Source: Falsiroseomonas oleicola (lineage in GTDB: Bacteria > Pseudomonadota > Alphaproteobacteria > Acetobacterales > Acetobacteraceae). From it: DNA of 64,000 nt. The translations under genes and the position numbers were made by a program. How positions within the stretch are numbered: position 1 is the first letter of the stretch; every line of letters begins with the position of its first letter. The DNA lies in assembly GCF_019029495.1 (NCBI RefSeq), contig NZ_JAERQM010000003.1, forward strand, positions 429,098 through 493,097, written 5' to 3'. Shown piece after piece: positions 25,421 to 35,300 of this stretch. The notes beneath the pieces were generated by a model, which was given only the letters and a program-made list of their open reading frames with translations, did no database searches and was not told the origin of the DNA.

Positions 25421-26070
25421 TGGCGGCGCTGGCCGACAGCTTCCTGGCCGCGGCGCGCGGCCTGCCGCTGACCATCGCCATCTGGGGGGCCGGCGTCGCA
25501 ACTGGCCTGGTGCTAGGCTTCCTGGTCGCCGCCATCCGCTTCTTCGCGCCGCTCGCCTTGTCCTGGCCACTGGCCATGGCGGTGGAGGCGGTGCGCGGCG
25601 TGCCCTTCCTGGTGCAATGTTTTCTTCTCTATTTCGGCGGCCCCTTCATCGGCATCGACCTGTCGCCGATCATGGCCGGCTGGGTCGCGCTGTCCGTCTA
25701 TGGCGCGGCCTATTTCAGCGAGGTTTTCCGCGCCGGCTTCCTCTCGGTGCCGCCGGGGCAGTTGGAGGCGGCGCGCATGCTGGGCATTCCGCGCCACCAG
25801 GCGGTGCTGCGCATCATGCTGCCGATGATGGCGCTGGCGGTGCTGCCCTCGCTGGCCAATCTGGCCGTCATCCTCATCAAGGAAACCGCCATCCTGTCCA
25901 TCATCACCGTGCCGGAACTCACCTTCCGGGTGCAGGGCGTGGGCTCCGCCACCTTCGCCTTCGCCGAGACCACGCTGGTGCTGGCGTTGGTCTATTGGGC
26001 GCTGGTCGAGGCCACGGCCTGGGCCTCCCGCCACACCGAACGCCGTATCGCCCGGGCGTTGGCGGCATGA
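25417..26070 (+). CDS. amino-acid ABC transporter permease (second subunit)
   Basis: A 217-residue permease of the same family as its upstream neighbour. EAVRGVPFLVQCFLLYFGGP near residue 50, SVYGAAYFSEVFRAGF and the coupling helix EAARMLGIPRHQAVLRIMLP near residue 112 are visible. About five transmembrane helices. It overlaps both neighbours by four bases (ATGA), indicating a tightly coupled operon producing equal subunits. Confidence 0.9.
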   Translation: MMAALADSFLAAARGLPLTIAIWGAGVATGLVLGFLVAAIRFFAPLALSWPLAMAVEAVRGVPFLVQCFLLYFGGPFIGIDLSPIMAGWVALSVYGAAYFSEVFRAGFLSVPPGQLEAARMLGIPRHQAVLRIMLPMMALAVLPSLANLAVILIKETAILSIITVPELTFRVQGVGSATFAFAETTLVLALVYWALVEATAWASRHTERRIARALAA

Positions 26071-26807
26071 CGGCGCCCATTCTGTCGGTCCGCGCGCTGG
26101 AACGGCGCGTCGGCGATGTGGAGATCCTGCGCCGCATCGACCTGGATGTGATGCCCGGGGAGGCGATCGGCGTGATCGGCCCCAGCGGCTCCGGCAAATC
26201 CTCCCTGCTCCGCTGCATCGCCGGGCTGGATGCGGTCTCGGGCGGGGAGGTGATGGTGGAGGGCCGCCGCACCCAGCCCGGGGATGGCGCGGTCGGCATG
26301 GTCTTCCAGCATTTCAACCTCTGGCCGCATCTGACCGCGCGGGAAAACGTGGCGCTGGCGCTGCGGCTGGTCCGCAAGATGCCGGCCGCCGCCGCCGCCG
26401 AGAAGGCGGAAGCCGCGCTGGCCCGCGTCGGGCTGGCGGCGCTTGGCGGGCGCAAGCCGGCGGCGCTGTCCGGCGGCCAGCAGCAGCGCGTCGCCATCGC
26501 GCGCACGCTGGCGATGGAACCGCGCGTGTTGCTGTTCGACGAGCCCACCGCCGCCCTGGACCCGGAGCTGACGACGGAGGTGCTGGACGTGATCCGCGAC
26601 CTGGCCGCCGCCGGCACCACCATGCTGGTGGTCAGCCACGAGATGGGCTTCATCGCCCGGCTTTCGACCCGCGTGGTCTTCCTCGACCACGGCGTGGTGG
26701 TGCAGGCAGCCCCGCCGGCGGAGCTGTTCGCCGCCCAGGCGGAACCGCGCGTGCGCAGCTTCCTGCAAACCTATCTCGACCGTGTCGCCTGGGCGCGGGA
26801 TGCGTGA
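26067..26807 (+). CDS. amino-acid ABC transporter ATP-binding protein
   Basis: A 246-residue ATPase of the GlnQ/HisP class with every motif intact: Walker A GPSGSGKSS (near residue 39), Q-loop VFQHFNLW, signature LSGGQQQR, Walker B RVLLFDEPTAALD and switch histidine VVSHEMGF. It powers the importer encoded just upstream and ends that four-gene operon. No clear terminator follows; TGCAAC at 26808 and GTTGCA at 26831 form only a weak inverted repeat. Confidence 0.93.
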   Translation: MTAPILSVRALERRVGDVEILRRIDLDVMPGEAIGVIGPSGSGKSSLLRCIAGLDAVSGGEVMVEGRRTQPGDGAVGMVFQHFNLWPHLTARENVALALRLVRKMPAAAAAEKAEAALARVGLAALGGRKPAALSGGQQQRVAIARTLAMEPRVLLFDEPTAALDPELTTEVLDVIRDLAAAGTTMLVVSHEMGFIARLSTRVVFLDHGVVVQAAPPAELFAAQAEPRVRSFLQTYLDRVAWARDA

Positions 26808-26989
26808 TGCAACAATGCGCGGCATGTGGCGTTGCAACCTCGCCTTCATATCCCTGGCGTAGGATGTTCACGCTGGCGCCCCGCACCGCATCTTGGAAAT
26901 GGCAGCGGCTGTGACTATTTTCGGGGCGTCGTCTTTTACCTCGGGTCGCCGGAGCGTCCCGCATACCGGATCCGGCCCGCACGCGACGC

Positions 26990-27916
26990 ATGATCGACCC
27001 GCAACACCCATCCTCCCCCAGCACCGGTTCGGACCGGCGCCGTAGCGGCATCGCGCGGTTCAGCGTGTCCGACCGCCTGCGCCGCACCGGGGACGCCGTG
27101 CAGGGGCTTCTGGTGGAACTGCGTGGCCCGGTGCGCCCTGCCCCGGCAGCCCCGCAACCGCCGCCGCGCGGGGCCGGGCTGCTTCGCGTCGCATCCTACA
27201 ACATCCACAAATGCGTCGGCATCGACCGGCGCTTCGAACCCGCGCGCACCGCCGCCGTGATCGCCGAACTCGGCGCCGACCTGGTCGCGGTGCAGGAGGC
27301 GGATCGCCGCTTCGGCCGTCGCACGGGCCTGCTGGACCTCGCCGCCCTGGAACGGGAGACGGGGCTGGCGCCGCTGCCGGTCTCCGACCTGCCCGATGGC
27401 CATGGCTGGCACGGCAATGCCCTGCTGGTGCGCCCCGGCACCCCCGCCCGCATCCGGCGGCTGGCCCTGCCGGGGGCGGAGCCGCGCGGCGCGCTGGTGG
27501 CCGATCTCGAACTGCCATCGGGCCGGCTGCGGGTGGTGGCGGCGCATCTCGGCCTGCTGCGCCGCAGCCGCGCGCAACAGGCCGCGGCCATCCTGCGGGC
27601 CCTGGCGGAAACGCCGGAGGGTGAGGAACCGCTGCCCACCCTGCTGCTCGGCGACCTGAACGAATGGCGCCCCGGCCACCGATCCTCGCTGCGCGCCTTC
27701 GAGCCCTTCTTCGGCCCGGTGACCCAGGGCCCGCCGAGCTTCCCCACCCGCCTGCCGGTGCTGGCGCTGGACCGCATCCTGGGCTGGCCACGCGGCCTGG
27801 TCAGCCATGTCGCGGCGCATGACAGCGCCCTGGCGCGCATCGCTTCCGACCATCTGCCGCTGACCGCGACGGTGCGGCTGGGCCACGCGGCGGCCGAGGC
27901 AGAAGCCGCCGCCTGA
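26990..27916 (+). CDS. endonuclease/exonuclease/phosphatase family protein
   Basis: A 308-residue EEP-fold protein. After about 60 unconserved, Arg- and Pro-rich residues the domain starts with LRVASYNIHKCVGID, then VAVQEADRRFG, LLGDLNEW and the terminal SDHLPLTATV. These supply the metal and catalytic residues of a phosphodiesterase or phosphatase. No signal peptide or membrane segment is evident. It precedes a phospholipase D-family gene by 104 bases. Substrate (lipid, nucleic acid or phosphoester) cannot be told from sequence. Confidence 0.85.
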   Translation: MIDPQHPSSPSTGSDRRRSGIARFSVSDRLRRTGDAVQGLLVELRGPVRPAPAAPQPPPRGAGLLRVASYNIHKCVGIDRRFEPARTAAVIAELGADLVAVQEADRRFGRRTGLLDLAALERETGLAPLPVSDLPDGHGWHGNALLVRPGTPARIRRLALPGAEPRGALVADLELPSGRLRVVAAHLGLLRRSRAQQAAAILRALAETPEGEEPLPTLLLGDLNEWRPGHRSSLRAFEPFFGPVTQGPPSFPTRLPVLALDRILGWPRGLVSHVAAHDSALARIASDHLPLTATVRLGHAAAEAEAAA

Positions 27917-28020
27917 CGACCCGCGCGGCCGTCGTTGCAACCGCCGCGCTGCTGGACCGTTCGCTTGCGGCGGCCCTGGCCGCGCGCCACATGCCGAGAC
28001 AGGCCAGCACAAGGAACGAC

Positions 28021-29541
28021 ATGTCCGCCCCCCGGACCCAGGCCATCGCGATCCCATCCCCGCCTGCCCAGGGGGCGCCCGAGGACTCGGCGCTGCATCG
28101 CGCGGTCGCCCGGGTGCTCGCCGGCCTGGGGCATGCGGAGGCCGGCGCCGCCCTGCTGCCGGAGGGTCTGGACGCCTTCGCCGCCCGCGTCGCCACCGCC
28201 CGCGCCGCGAGCCGGACGCTCGACTTGCAATATTACATGTGGCACGCGGACGTGACCGGCACGCTGCTGGCCGGCGAGGTTCTGGCCGCGGCCGATCGCG
28301 GCGTGCGGGTGCGATTGCTGCTGGACGATGCCTATGCCATCGGCCGCGAACGCATCCTGGTGGCGCTGGAATCGCACCCGAACATCGCGGTGAAGGTGTT
28401 CAACGCCACGCGCTGGCGGCTGTTCGGCAAGTTCGGCTTCCTGCTGGAAATGGCCTTCGGCGGCTGGCACCTGAACCGCCGCATGCACAACAAGTCCTGG
28501 ATCGCCGATGGCTGTGTGGCCATTGCCGGCGGCCGCAACCTGGGTGACGAGTATTTCGGCGCCAAGGCGGAGGATTTCAATTTCCGCGACCTGGACCTGG
28601 TGCTGGCCGGGGCGGCGGCGGCCGGCACGCTGCGGGTCTTCGAACGCTACTGGGCCAGCCGCCTGGCCCTGCCGGCCGACAGGGTCTGCCCGCCCGCCGG
28701 CCCCAATCGCGGCCTGCCACAGCTACGCGAGGCTCTGGCGGAGGCCGCCGCCAGCCCGGCCGCGCAGCGCTATCTCGGCCATTTCGCGCATCTGCCGGAC
28801 CCGGCGGAGCGCCTGAAGCGCGGCATGGTGGCGGTGCCGCCGCGCGCGGTGCGGGTGGTGGCGGACCCGCCGGAAAAGGCCCGGCGCGGGCTGACGGCAC
28901 GGCGGGAAGCCCGCGCCGCCGGCGGCATCGCCCCCGACATCGCCGATGCGCTGCGCGCGGCCAAGCGCCAGGCGCTGCTGATCTCGCCCTATTTCGTCCC
29001 CGGCCAGGCCGGCCTCGCCTTGTTGCTGGAGATGGTGGCGCGCGGCGTCGAGATTTCCGTCATCACCAATTCCCTGGCGGCGACCGATGTGGTGGCGGTG
29101 CATGGTGGCTATGCCGGCTATCGCCCAAGACTGCTGCGCGCCGGCATCCGCCTGTTCGAACTGAAGCCGAGCGGGGAGGATGAGGATACCAGCGTCTTCG
29201 GCTCCCGCGGCGCCAGCCTGCACACCAAGGCCTTCGTGGTGGATGGCGCGCAGGTCTTCGTGGGTTCCTTCAACCTGGACCCACGCTCCGCCCGGTTGAA
29301 CACCGAAATGGGCGCCTTCGTGCGGCATGACGGGCTGGCTGCGGAACTGCGGGCGGAACACACCCGCCTGGCCCACCCGGCCCGAAGCTGGCGGCTGGGG
29401 CTGGAGGAGGACCGGCTGGTCTGGAGCGGCCTGGATGCCCATGGCCAGCCCTGCCGGCGGCATCACGAACCCGACGCCTCGCTCCGCCGCCGCGTGCTGG
29501 CGCGGGTGCTGTGCTGGCTGCCGATCGAATCGCAGTTGTAG
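28021..29541 (+). CDS. phospholipase D family protein, cardiolipin synthase-like
   Basis: A 506-residue protein with two HKD motifs: HNKSWIAD near residue 160 and HTKAFVVD near residue 402, each followed by the expected Gly- and Asn-rich segments (GGRNLGDEYF and GSFNLDPRSARLNTE). It should hydrolyse or transfer phosphatidyl groups. There is no N-terminal membrane anchor of the kind seen in ClsA, so it is closer to the ClsC-like group. Start ATG 28021 follows AAGGA at 28011; an in-frame ATG at 27991 is possible. It ends 23 bases from the convergent SapC-family gene. Confidence 0.85.
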   Translation: MSAPRTQAIAIPSPPAQGAPEDSALHRAVARVLAGLGHAEAGAALLPEGLDAFAARVATARAASRTLDLQYYMWHADVTGTLLAGEVLAAADRGVRVRLLLDDAYAIGRERILVALESHPNIAVKVFNATRWRLFGKFGFLLEMAFGGWHLNRRMHNKSWIADGCVAIAGGRNLGDEYFGAKAEDFNFRDLDLVLAGAAAAGTLRVFERYWASRLALPADRVCPPAGPNRGLPQLREALAEAAASPAAQRYLGHFAHLPDPAERLKRGMVAVPPRAVRVVADPPEKARRGLTARREARAAGGIAPDIADALRAAKRQALLISPYFVPGQAGLALLLEMVARGVEISVITNSLAATDVVAVHGGYAGYRPRLLRAGIRLFELKPSGEDEDTSVFGSRGASLHTKAFVVDGAQVFVGSFNLDPRSARLNTEMGAFVRHDGLAAELRAEHTRLAHPARSWRLGLEEDRLVWSGLDAHGQPCRRHHEPDASLRRRVLARVLCWLPIESQL

Positions 29542-29564
29542 CCTTTCCGATTGCGGGGAAGCCC

Positions 29565-30293
29565 TCAGGCCATTTCCGAAAACCCGTGGATGGAGGCCAG
29601 GTGGGCATAGATGGCCTCCAACTGCCCGGCATCCCGAAGCCCCGCCAGCGCCGCCCCATCCAGCTTCGCCAGCGCCGCGCGGTCCACGGCGCGGAAGCCT
29701 GTGATGTCGAAGGCCGGCGCCCCCGGCCGCGCCGGCTGCACCCGGGCGGTGGAGGCGCTGAGCAGGCCCAGCGCATCCAGTGCCGCGCAGAAGGCGCGGG
29801 TGCGGCGGAAGGCGGCCTCCGCATCGCGGGCCAGGGCGAAGGCCTGCTGCAGGGCCGCCGCCGGCTGGCCGTCCCCGGCATAGAGCGGCTCGCCCGCCTC
29901 CGTCGACAGGCAGGGGGCCAAAGGGTCGAGGCAGAGCACCAGTTCCTCCGCCACGCCGCTCGGCACCAGCAGGAAGGGATGGCGGCGCAGATGCGCGGGC
30001 TGGTAGCGGCCCGCCAGCCAGTGCCCGTCTGCCCCGAGGGCCGGGGAGGGTTGGTCCGGCGCCAGGCGCAGCAGCGCCACCGGCATATGCGGCGCCTGTT
30101 CGGCGAACAGGATCGGCAGGTGCCGCCCGACCAGGGCGATCTCCTCCATCGCCACGGGCAGCGCGGAAATCCTTTCCAGATCGACATGGCGCCGCGCCGG
30201 CAGCAGGCGAAGCGCGCCATGTCGGTCGGCGTGCACGACCTCCAGCGCCTGATAGAGGACTGGCAAGGTGGGTGCGGCCGGTGGCTGGGTCAT
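29565..30293 (-). CDS. SapC family protein
   Basis: A 242-residue protein matching the SapC domain: LPVLYQALEVVHADRHGAL at the start, LPVAMEEIALVGRHLPILFA near residue 45, GRYQPAHLRRHPFLLVPSG near residue 95 and GEPLYAGDGQPAAALQQAF near residue 135. SapC was named from surface-layer gene clusters; its biochemical function is not settled, and no signal peptide is present. ATG 30293 (MTQPPAAP) is preferred to a frame open to 30518. It is divergent from the two-partner secretion operon, which may be meaningful because both relate to surface proteins. Confidence 0.8.
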   Translation of the reverse strand: MTQPPAAPTLPVLYQALEVVHADRHGALRLLPARRHVDLERISALPVAMEEIALVGRHLPILFAEQAPHMPVALLRLAPDQPSPALGADGHWLAGRYQPAHLRRHPFLLVPSGVAEELVLCLDPLAPCLSTEAGEPLYAGDGQPAAALQQAFALARDAEAAFRRTRAFCAALDALGLLSASTARVQPARPGAPAFDITGFRAVDRAALAKLDGAALAGLRDAGQLEAIYAHLASIHGFSEMA

Positions 30294-30523
30294 GCGTCGA
30301 GGATAAGCGGCCGGCGCCAGTTGCGGGAGTTCCGGCGTGATGCTGTTTTGGTATCGAAACCGACGCGGTTCGTCAATATCGCGTTTTTGATGCGCGTCGG
30401 ATGAAACCGGACACGCCGACACGAAACGTGCTCGCACCTTCTGCTCACATGTGTAACAACTCATGAAAGGCCATTTCCGGGGGGGCACGGCCGATGCACG
30501 ACGAGAATGGGGGGTCATCGGCC
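30294..30523. promoter_or_regulatory. divergent promoter region, SapC gene / TPS operon
   Basis: These 230 bases are visibly richer in A and T than the surrounding coding DNA (for example around 30345-30400 and 30455-30475), as expected for promoters. A G-rich stretch at 30508-30514 may serve as ribosome site for tpsB. I find no confident -35/-10 pair or operator. Confidence 0.4.
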
Positions 30524-32290
30524 ATGCGGTATTTCCGGGTCCTGGCGCTGACGCTCATGCTGCCGCAGGTGCTGCCGTCCATGCAGGCGCAGGCCCAGAC
30601 GGCGCCACCCGCGCCGCCGCCACTCACCCCCGGCCAGATCGAGCAACTGGCCCCCAGCACCGCGCCGCGCCTCGCCCCCAGCCTGCGCCCGGTCATTCCC
30701 GCGCCTGCCCAGGGACCCGGTGCCGCCATCCGGGTGCGGGTGGTCGATGCCCGCATCACCGGCAACCAGGCGCTTCCCGAGGCCCCGCTGCGCGACCTGC
30801 TGGCGCCCCTGATCGGGCAGGAGGTGCCGCTTTCCGACATCGAGGATGCGCGCATCGCGGTGATCTCCGCCTATGACCAGGCGGGCTACCCCTTCGTCAC
30901 CGCCACTGCGGGGCTGGAACCCGTGGCCGACGGCAGCACGCTGGTGCTGTCGGTGATCGAGGGGCGGATCGAATCCGTGAAGCTGGACGGCGATATCGGT
31001 CCCGCCGGCACCCAGGTGCTGCGCTTCCTGGCGCCGCTGACCGGTGGCGGTCCGGTGACCGCCTCGGCGCTGGAGCGCGCGCTGCTGCTGGCGGGCGATG
31101 TGCCGGGCGTGTCGCTGCGCAGCGTCGTGCGGCCGCTGGAAGGGGGCAATCCGGGCGCGCTGGAGCTGGTGGCGCAGGTCGTCCGGCGACCCTTCAGCGG
31201 CTATCTCTCCATCGACAATCGCGGCTTCCGGCAGACCGGGCCGCTTCAGGGCCTGCTGGCCATCGGCGCCAATTCCTTCACCGATATGGGGGAGCGGGTG
31301 GAGGTGTTGCTGTTCCAGTCGCAGGATTGGGAACAGACGCTGGGCCAGGTCTCGGGCGAGGTCTTCCTCGGTGGCTCCGGCCTGCGGCTGCGCGGCTATT
31401 TCGGCACCGGCATCACCCGCCCCGGCTCCTTCCTGGCGCAGCTCGGCTATGAGGGCACCACGCATCTGGGCGGCGTCGGCGCCACCTATCCGATCATCCG
31501 CAGCCGTCCGATGAACCTGTTCGCCGGCCTGCAATTCGACTGGCTGGATACGGAGGTGGAGGTCGGCACGCCGGGCGTGCGGCAGAGCCGGGACCAGACC
31601 CGCGTGCTGCGCCTGGGGCTGGAGGGCAATCGGCGGGACACGCTGCTGCCTTTCGCCCCCGATGCCGCGACCACCAGCGCCAGCCTTCGCGTCCATAACG
31701 GCACCGCCTGGTTCGGCGCGACCCGCGCCAGCGAGGTGCCGGGCGCGGCGCGGGCCGGCAGCGATTTCGACTTCACCAAATGGACCGCCGAACTCTCCCG
31801 CACCCAGCCGCTGTTCGCGCCCAGGGATGGCATGATGGTCAGCCTGTTCGCGCAGGTCGCCGGGCAGATCACCGACGATGTGCTGCCGCTGTCGGAGAAG
31901 TTCCTGTTCGGCGGCAACCGGCTCGGCCGCGGCTTCTATGCCGGGCAGGTCACCGGCGACAATGCCTTCGGCGCCAGCATGGAACTGCAATTCAATGTGC
32001 GGCCACAGCCCTTCGCCATGCCCGGCCTGTCCGGCACCGATGTGATGGTGCAGCCCGGCGCGCAATTCTACCTGTTCCGCGACTTCGGCCGGACCTGGGA
32101 GAATGTGGTGACCGATACCAGCCGCACGGTGGAATCCTGGGGCGGCGGCGTGCGCCTGCTGCTGACCGACGACGTGCAACTCGACATCGAGGCGGTGCGC
32201 CGGCTGACGCGGCAGGTGGATGCCGCGGGCGGCAGCGTGAAGCCGCTGTCGGAGACCGCCGGTTTCTTCCGCCTGCTGACCCGTTTCTGA
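30524..32290 (+). CDS. two-partner secretion outer-membrane transporter (TpsB; ShlB/FhaC/HecB family)
   Basis: A 588-residue outer-membrane protein. Its signal peptide ends near residue 25 (QAQAQ). A Pro-rich linker precedes POTRA domains at about residues 65-215 (VRVVDARITGNQALP, VISAYDQAGYPFVTATAG, VLSVIEGRIESVKLDGDI). The 16-strand barrel follows, with the family's VRGY/F-type loop-6 motif seen as FGGNRLGRGFYAGQVTGDNA near residue 470 and an aromatic C-terminus ending LLTRF. It should secrete the TpsA protein encoded 12 bases downstream. An alternative start at 30494 adds ten residues before the signal. Confidence 0.92.
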   Translation: MRYFRVLALTLMLPQVLPSMQAQAQTAPPAPPPLTPGQIEQLAPSTAPRLAPSLRPVIPAPAQGPGAAIRVRVVDARITGNQALPEAPLRDLLAPLIGQEVPLSDIEDARIAVISAYDQAGYPFVTATAGLEPVADGSTLVLSVIEGRIESVKLDGDIGPAGTQVLRFLAPLTGGGPVTASALERALLLAGDVPGVSLRSVVRPLEGGNPGALELVAQVVRRPFSGYLSIDNRGFRQTGPLQGLLAIGANSFTDMGERVEVLLFQSQDWEQTLGQVSGEVFLGGSGLRLRGYFGTGITRPGSFLAQLGYEGTTHLGGVGATYPIIRSRPMNLFAGLQFDWLDTEVEVGTPGVRQSRDQTRVLRLGLEGNRRDTLLPFAPDAATTSASLRVHNGTAWFGATRASEVPGAARAGSDFDFTKWTAELSRTQPLFAPRDGMMVSLFAQVAGQITDDVLPLSEKFLFGGNRLGRGFYAGQVTGDNAFGASMELQFNVRPQPFAMPGLSGTDVMVQPGAQFYLFRDFGRTWENVVTDTSRTVESWGGGVRLLLTDDVQLDIEAVRRLTRQVDAAGGSVKPLSETAGFFRLLTRF

Positions 32291-32302
32291 AGGGCGCGCG
32301 CC

Positions 32303-35300
32303 ATGCCGATGAACCTCCGCCTCGCTGCCCGCCGCCACCTTCTGGCCAGCACCGCCCTGCTGCCGGTGATGGCCGCCGGGCCGGTCTTCGCCCAGGCCCC
32401 GAATGCGGCGCCGACGGGTGGGCAGGTGGTGGCGGGCAGCGCCGCCATCAGCCAGTCCGCCACCACCACCACGATCAACCAGGCGAGCAACCGCGCCGCG
32501 ATCGACTGGCGCGGCTTCGATGTCGGCCGCAACCAGGCGGTGCAGTTCAACCAGCCCAATGCGGGGTCCTGGACGCTGAACCGGGTGACCGGCCCCGACC
32601 CCTCGCTGATCGCCGGCCGCATCACGGCCAATGGCGGGGTGGCCATCGTCAACCAGTCCGGCATCGTCTTCACGCCGGGCGCGCAGGTGAATGTCGGCAG
32701 CCTGATCGCCAGCGCTTCCAATATCACCAACGAGAACTTCATGGCCGGCCGCATGGTCTTCGACGGCCCGGCGCGCCCCGGCGCCCGGGTGGAGAACCAT
32801 GGCAGCATCACCGTCGCCGATCGCGGCCTGGCCTCCCTGGTCGCGCCGGGCGTCGCCAATTCCGGGCTGATCCGCGCCCGGCTCGGCCGCGTGGCGCTGG
32901 CGGGGGCGGAGACCTTCACGCTCGATCTGGCCGGCGACGGGCTGGTCGCGCTGGATGTCACGCAATCCGTGCGGCAGGGGCCGGGCGGCGGCGTCGCGCT
33001 GGTGACCAATTCCGGCGTGGTGGAGGCGGCGGGCGGATCGGTGCTGCTGACCGCCGATGCGGCGCGGGGCGTGGTGGATACGCTGGTGCGCAATACCGGG
33101 CGGATCAGTGTGGATGCCGCCAGCGGCGCGGCGGCGGGCCAGGTGGCGATCACGGGCAGCGGCGGCGATGTGCGGCTGGAAGGCGGCCGCGTCTCCGCCA
33201 CCGGCACCGCGCCGGGCGTGCGCGGTGGGCGCGTGGCCGTCGCGGCGCGGGATGGCGCGGTGGTGGTGGGTGCCGCCGCCACGGTCGATGCCTCCGGCGC
33301 CGGGGGTGGCGGCAGCGTGCAGCTTGGCGGGGCCGCGACGCGGCGTGTGGAGGTGGCCGGGCAGGTCGCGGCGCGCGGCAACGGTGCCAGCGTGCGCGGC
33401 GGGCTGGTCGCGGCGCAGGCGAAGCAGGATGTGGACGTGGCGGGCGGCGCCAAGCTCGATGCCTCCGGCACCGGCGGCGGCGGCACCGTGCTGGCCGGCA
33501 CCACCGGCTTCGGCCGGGGCCAGCAGATGGCGGAGACCACGCGCATCGCCGCAGGCGCCACACTGGCAGCCGATGCGACGGAGGCCGGCACCGGCGGCAC
33601 GGTCGCCGTCAACAGCACGACCCGAACGGAGATGCGGGGCGCGATCTCGGCGCGCGGCGGGGCGGCGGGCGGTGATGGCGGCTTCGTCGAAATCTCCGGC
33701 CAGGCCGCGCTTTCCATCGCCGGCACGGTGGATGTGCGCGCCCCGGCCGGGCGCGACGGCACGCTGTTCATCGATCCTGACGATATTTCCATTGTCGCCG
33801 GCGCGGATGATTCCGGCCTCGATGGCGTGGCGGGCATCGTGGTGGCGGCGGAGGCCGGGCTCGGCGAACCCGCCGTCATCACCAATGGCACCATCGCCGC
33901 CTTCGCCGGCACGGTGCGGTTGGAGGCGGCGGATACCATCACGGTCGATGCCGCCATCGCCAAGGCCAATGGCGGCCTGACGCTGGTGGCCGGCACCACC
34001 ATCACCCTCAACGCCGATGTCGCGCTGACCGGCGCGGGCAGCGCCTTCACCGCGACGTCGGGGACCATCGCCGGCGCGGGTGGCGTGCAGGTGGCCGATG
34101 GCGCCACCATCATGCTGCGCAGCGATGCGCTGACCCTGGCCGGCGCGCTGGATGCGGGCGCGACCGGGCTGGTGGAGATCGGCCCCCGCACCGCCGGCGC
34201 GGCCTTCACCGCCGCCCTGCCGGCGGGTGGCGTCACCGCCGGAAGGCTGCGCCTGGGCGAGACGCGCAGCGGCGATATCGTGGATTGGGGCCAGGATGCG
34301 CTGGCGCAGGGCACGCGCACCGCGGGCGCGGTGACGGTCGCCGCCGATCTCGCCGTGGCCGGCATCAGCCTGGAGCTGATCGGTGCGAGCATCGCCGTGG
34401 ATGCGGCGGTGACGGCGGCGGATATCACGCTGCGCGCCGATGCGGGCGACATCACCCAGGCGGTGGGCGGGCGGCTGACGGCGGATTCGCTGTCGGCGGT
34501 GGCGAGCGCGGGATCGGTGCTGCTGGCGACAGCCGATCCCCGCAACGCGGTGGGCGCCGTCACCGGCTCGGCCAGCGAGAACTTCCGCTTCGGCAGCAGC
34601 CAGGCGGTGACGGTGGGGCCGGTGACGGCCGGCGACGATCTTTCGATCATCGGCACGGCGGTGACGGTGACGGGCGCGCTCGATGCCGGAGCGCAATTGT
34701 CACTCGAGGCGACGGCCGGCGCGGTGGCGTTGCAGGCGGCAGTCAGCGGTGATGTCGGCATCGACCTTTCCGCCACGGCCGACATCACCCAGACACTGGC
34801 CGGCCTGCTGACCACGCCGACGCTGTCCGCCACATCCAGCACGGGATCGGTGCTGCTGGCGACAGCCGATCCGCGCAACGCGGTAGGGGCGGTGAGCGGA
34901 TCGGCCAGCGACAACTTCCGCTTCGGCGGCAGTCAGGCCGTGACGGTGGGGCCGATCACCGCGGGCGACGATCTTTCGATCATCGGCACGGCGGTGACGG
35001 TGACGGGCGCGCTCCAGGCCGGGGCGCAACTGTCCTTGCAGGGGACGGCCGGCGCGGTGGCGTTGCAGGCGGCGGCCCGCGGGGATGTCGGCATCGACCT
35101 TTCCGCCACGGCCGACATCACCCAGACGCTGGCCGGCCTGCTGACCACGCCGGCGCTGTCCGCCACATCCAGCGCGGGATCGGTGCGGCTGGCGACGGCG
35201 GATCCGCGCAATGCGGTGGATGCGCTCAGCGGCTCGGCGGATGGGGATTTCCTGTTCAGCGGCGCCAATGACCTGCTGCTGGGGCCGCTGACGGCCGGCG

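Noticed and set aside
26808-26989. Possible terminator or small RNA between the ABC importer and EEP genes
   Set aside because: Only a six-bp inverted repeat (TGCAAC/GTTGCA) is present, with no T-tract and no promoter-like pair I can support.
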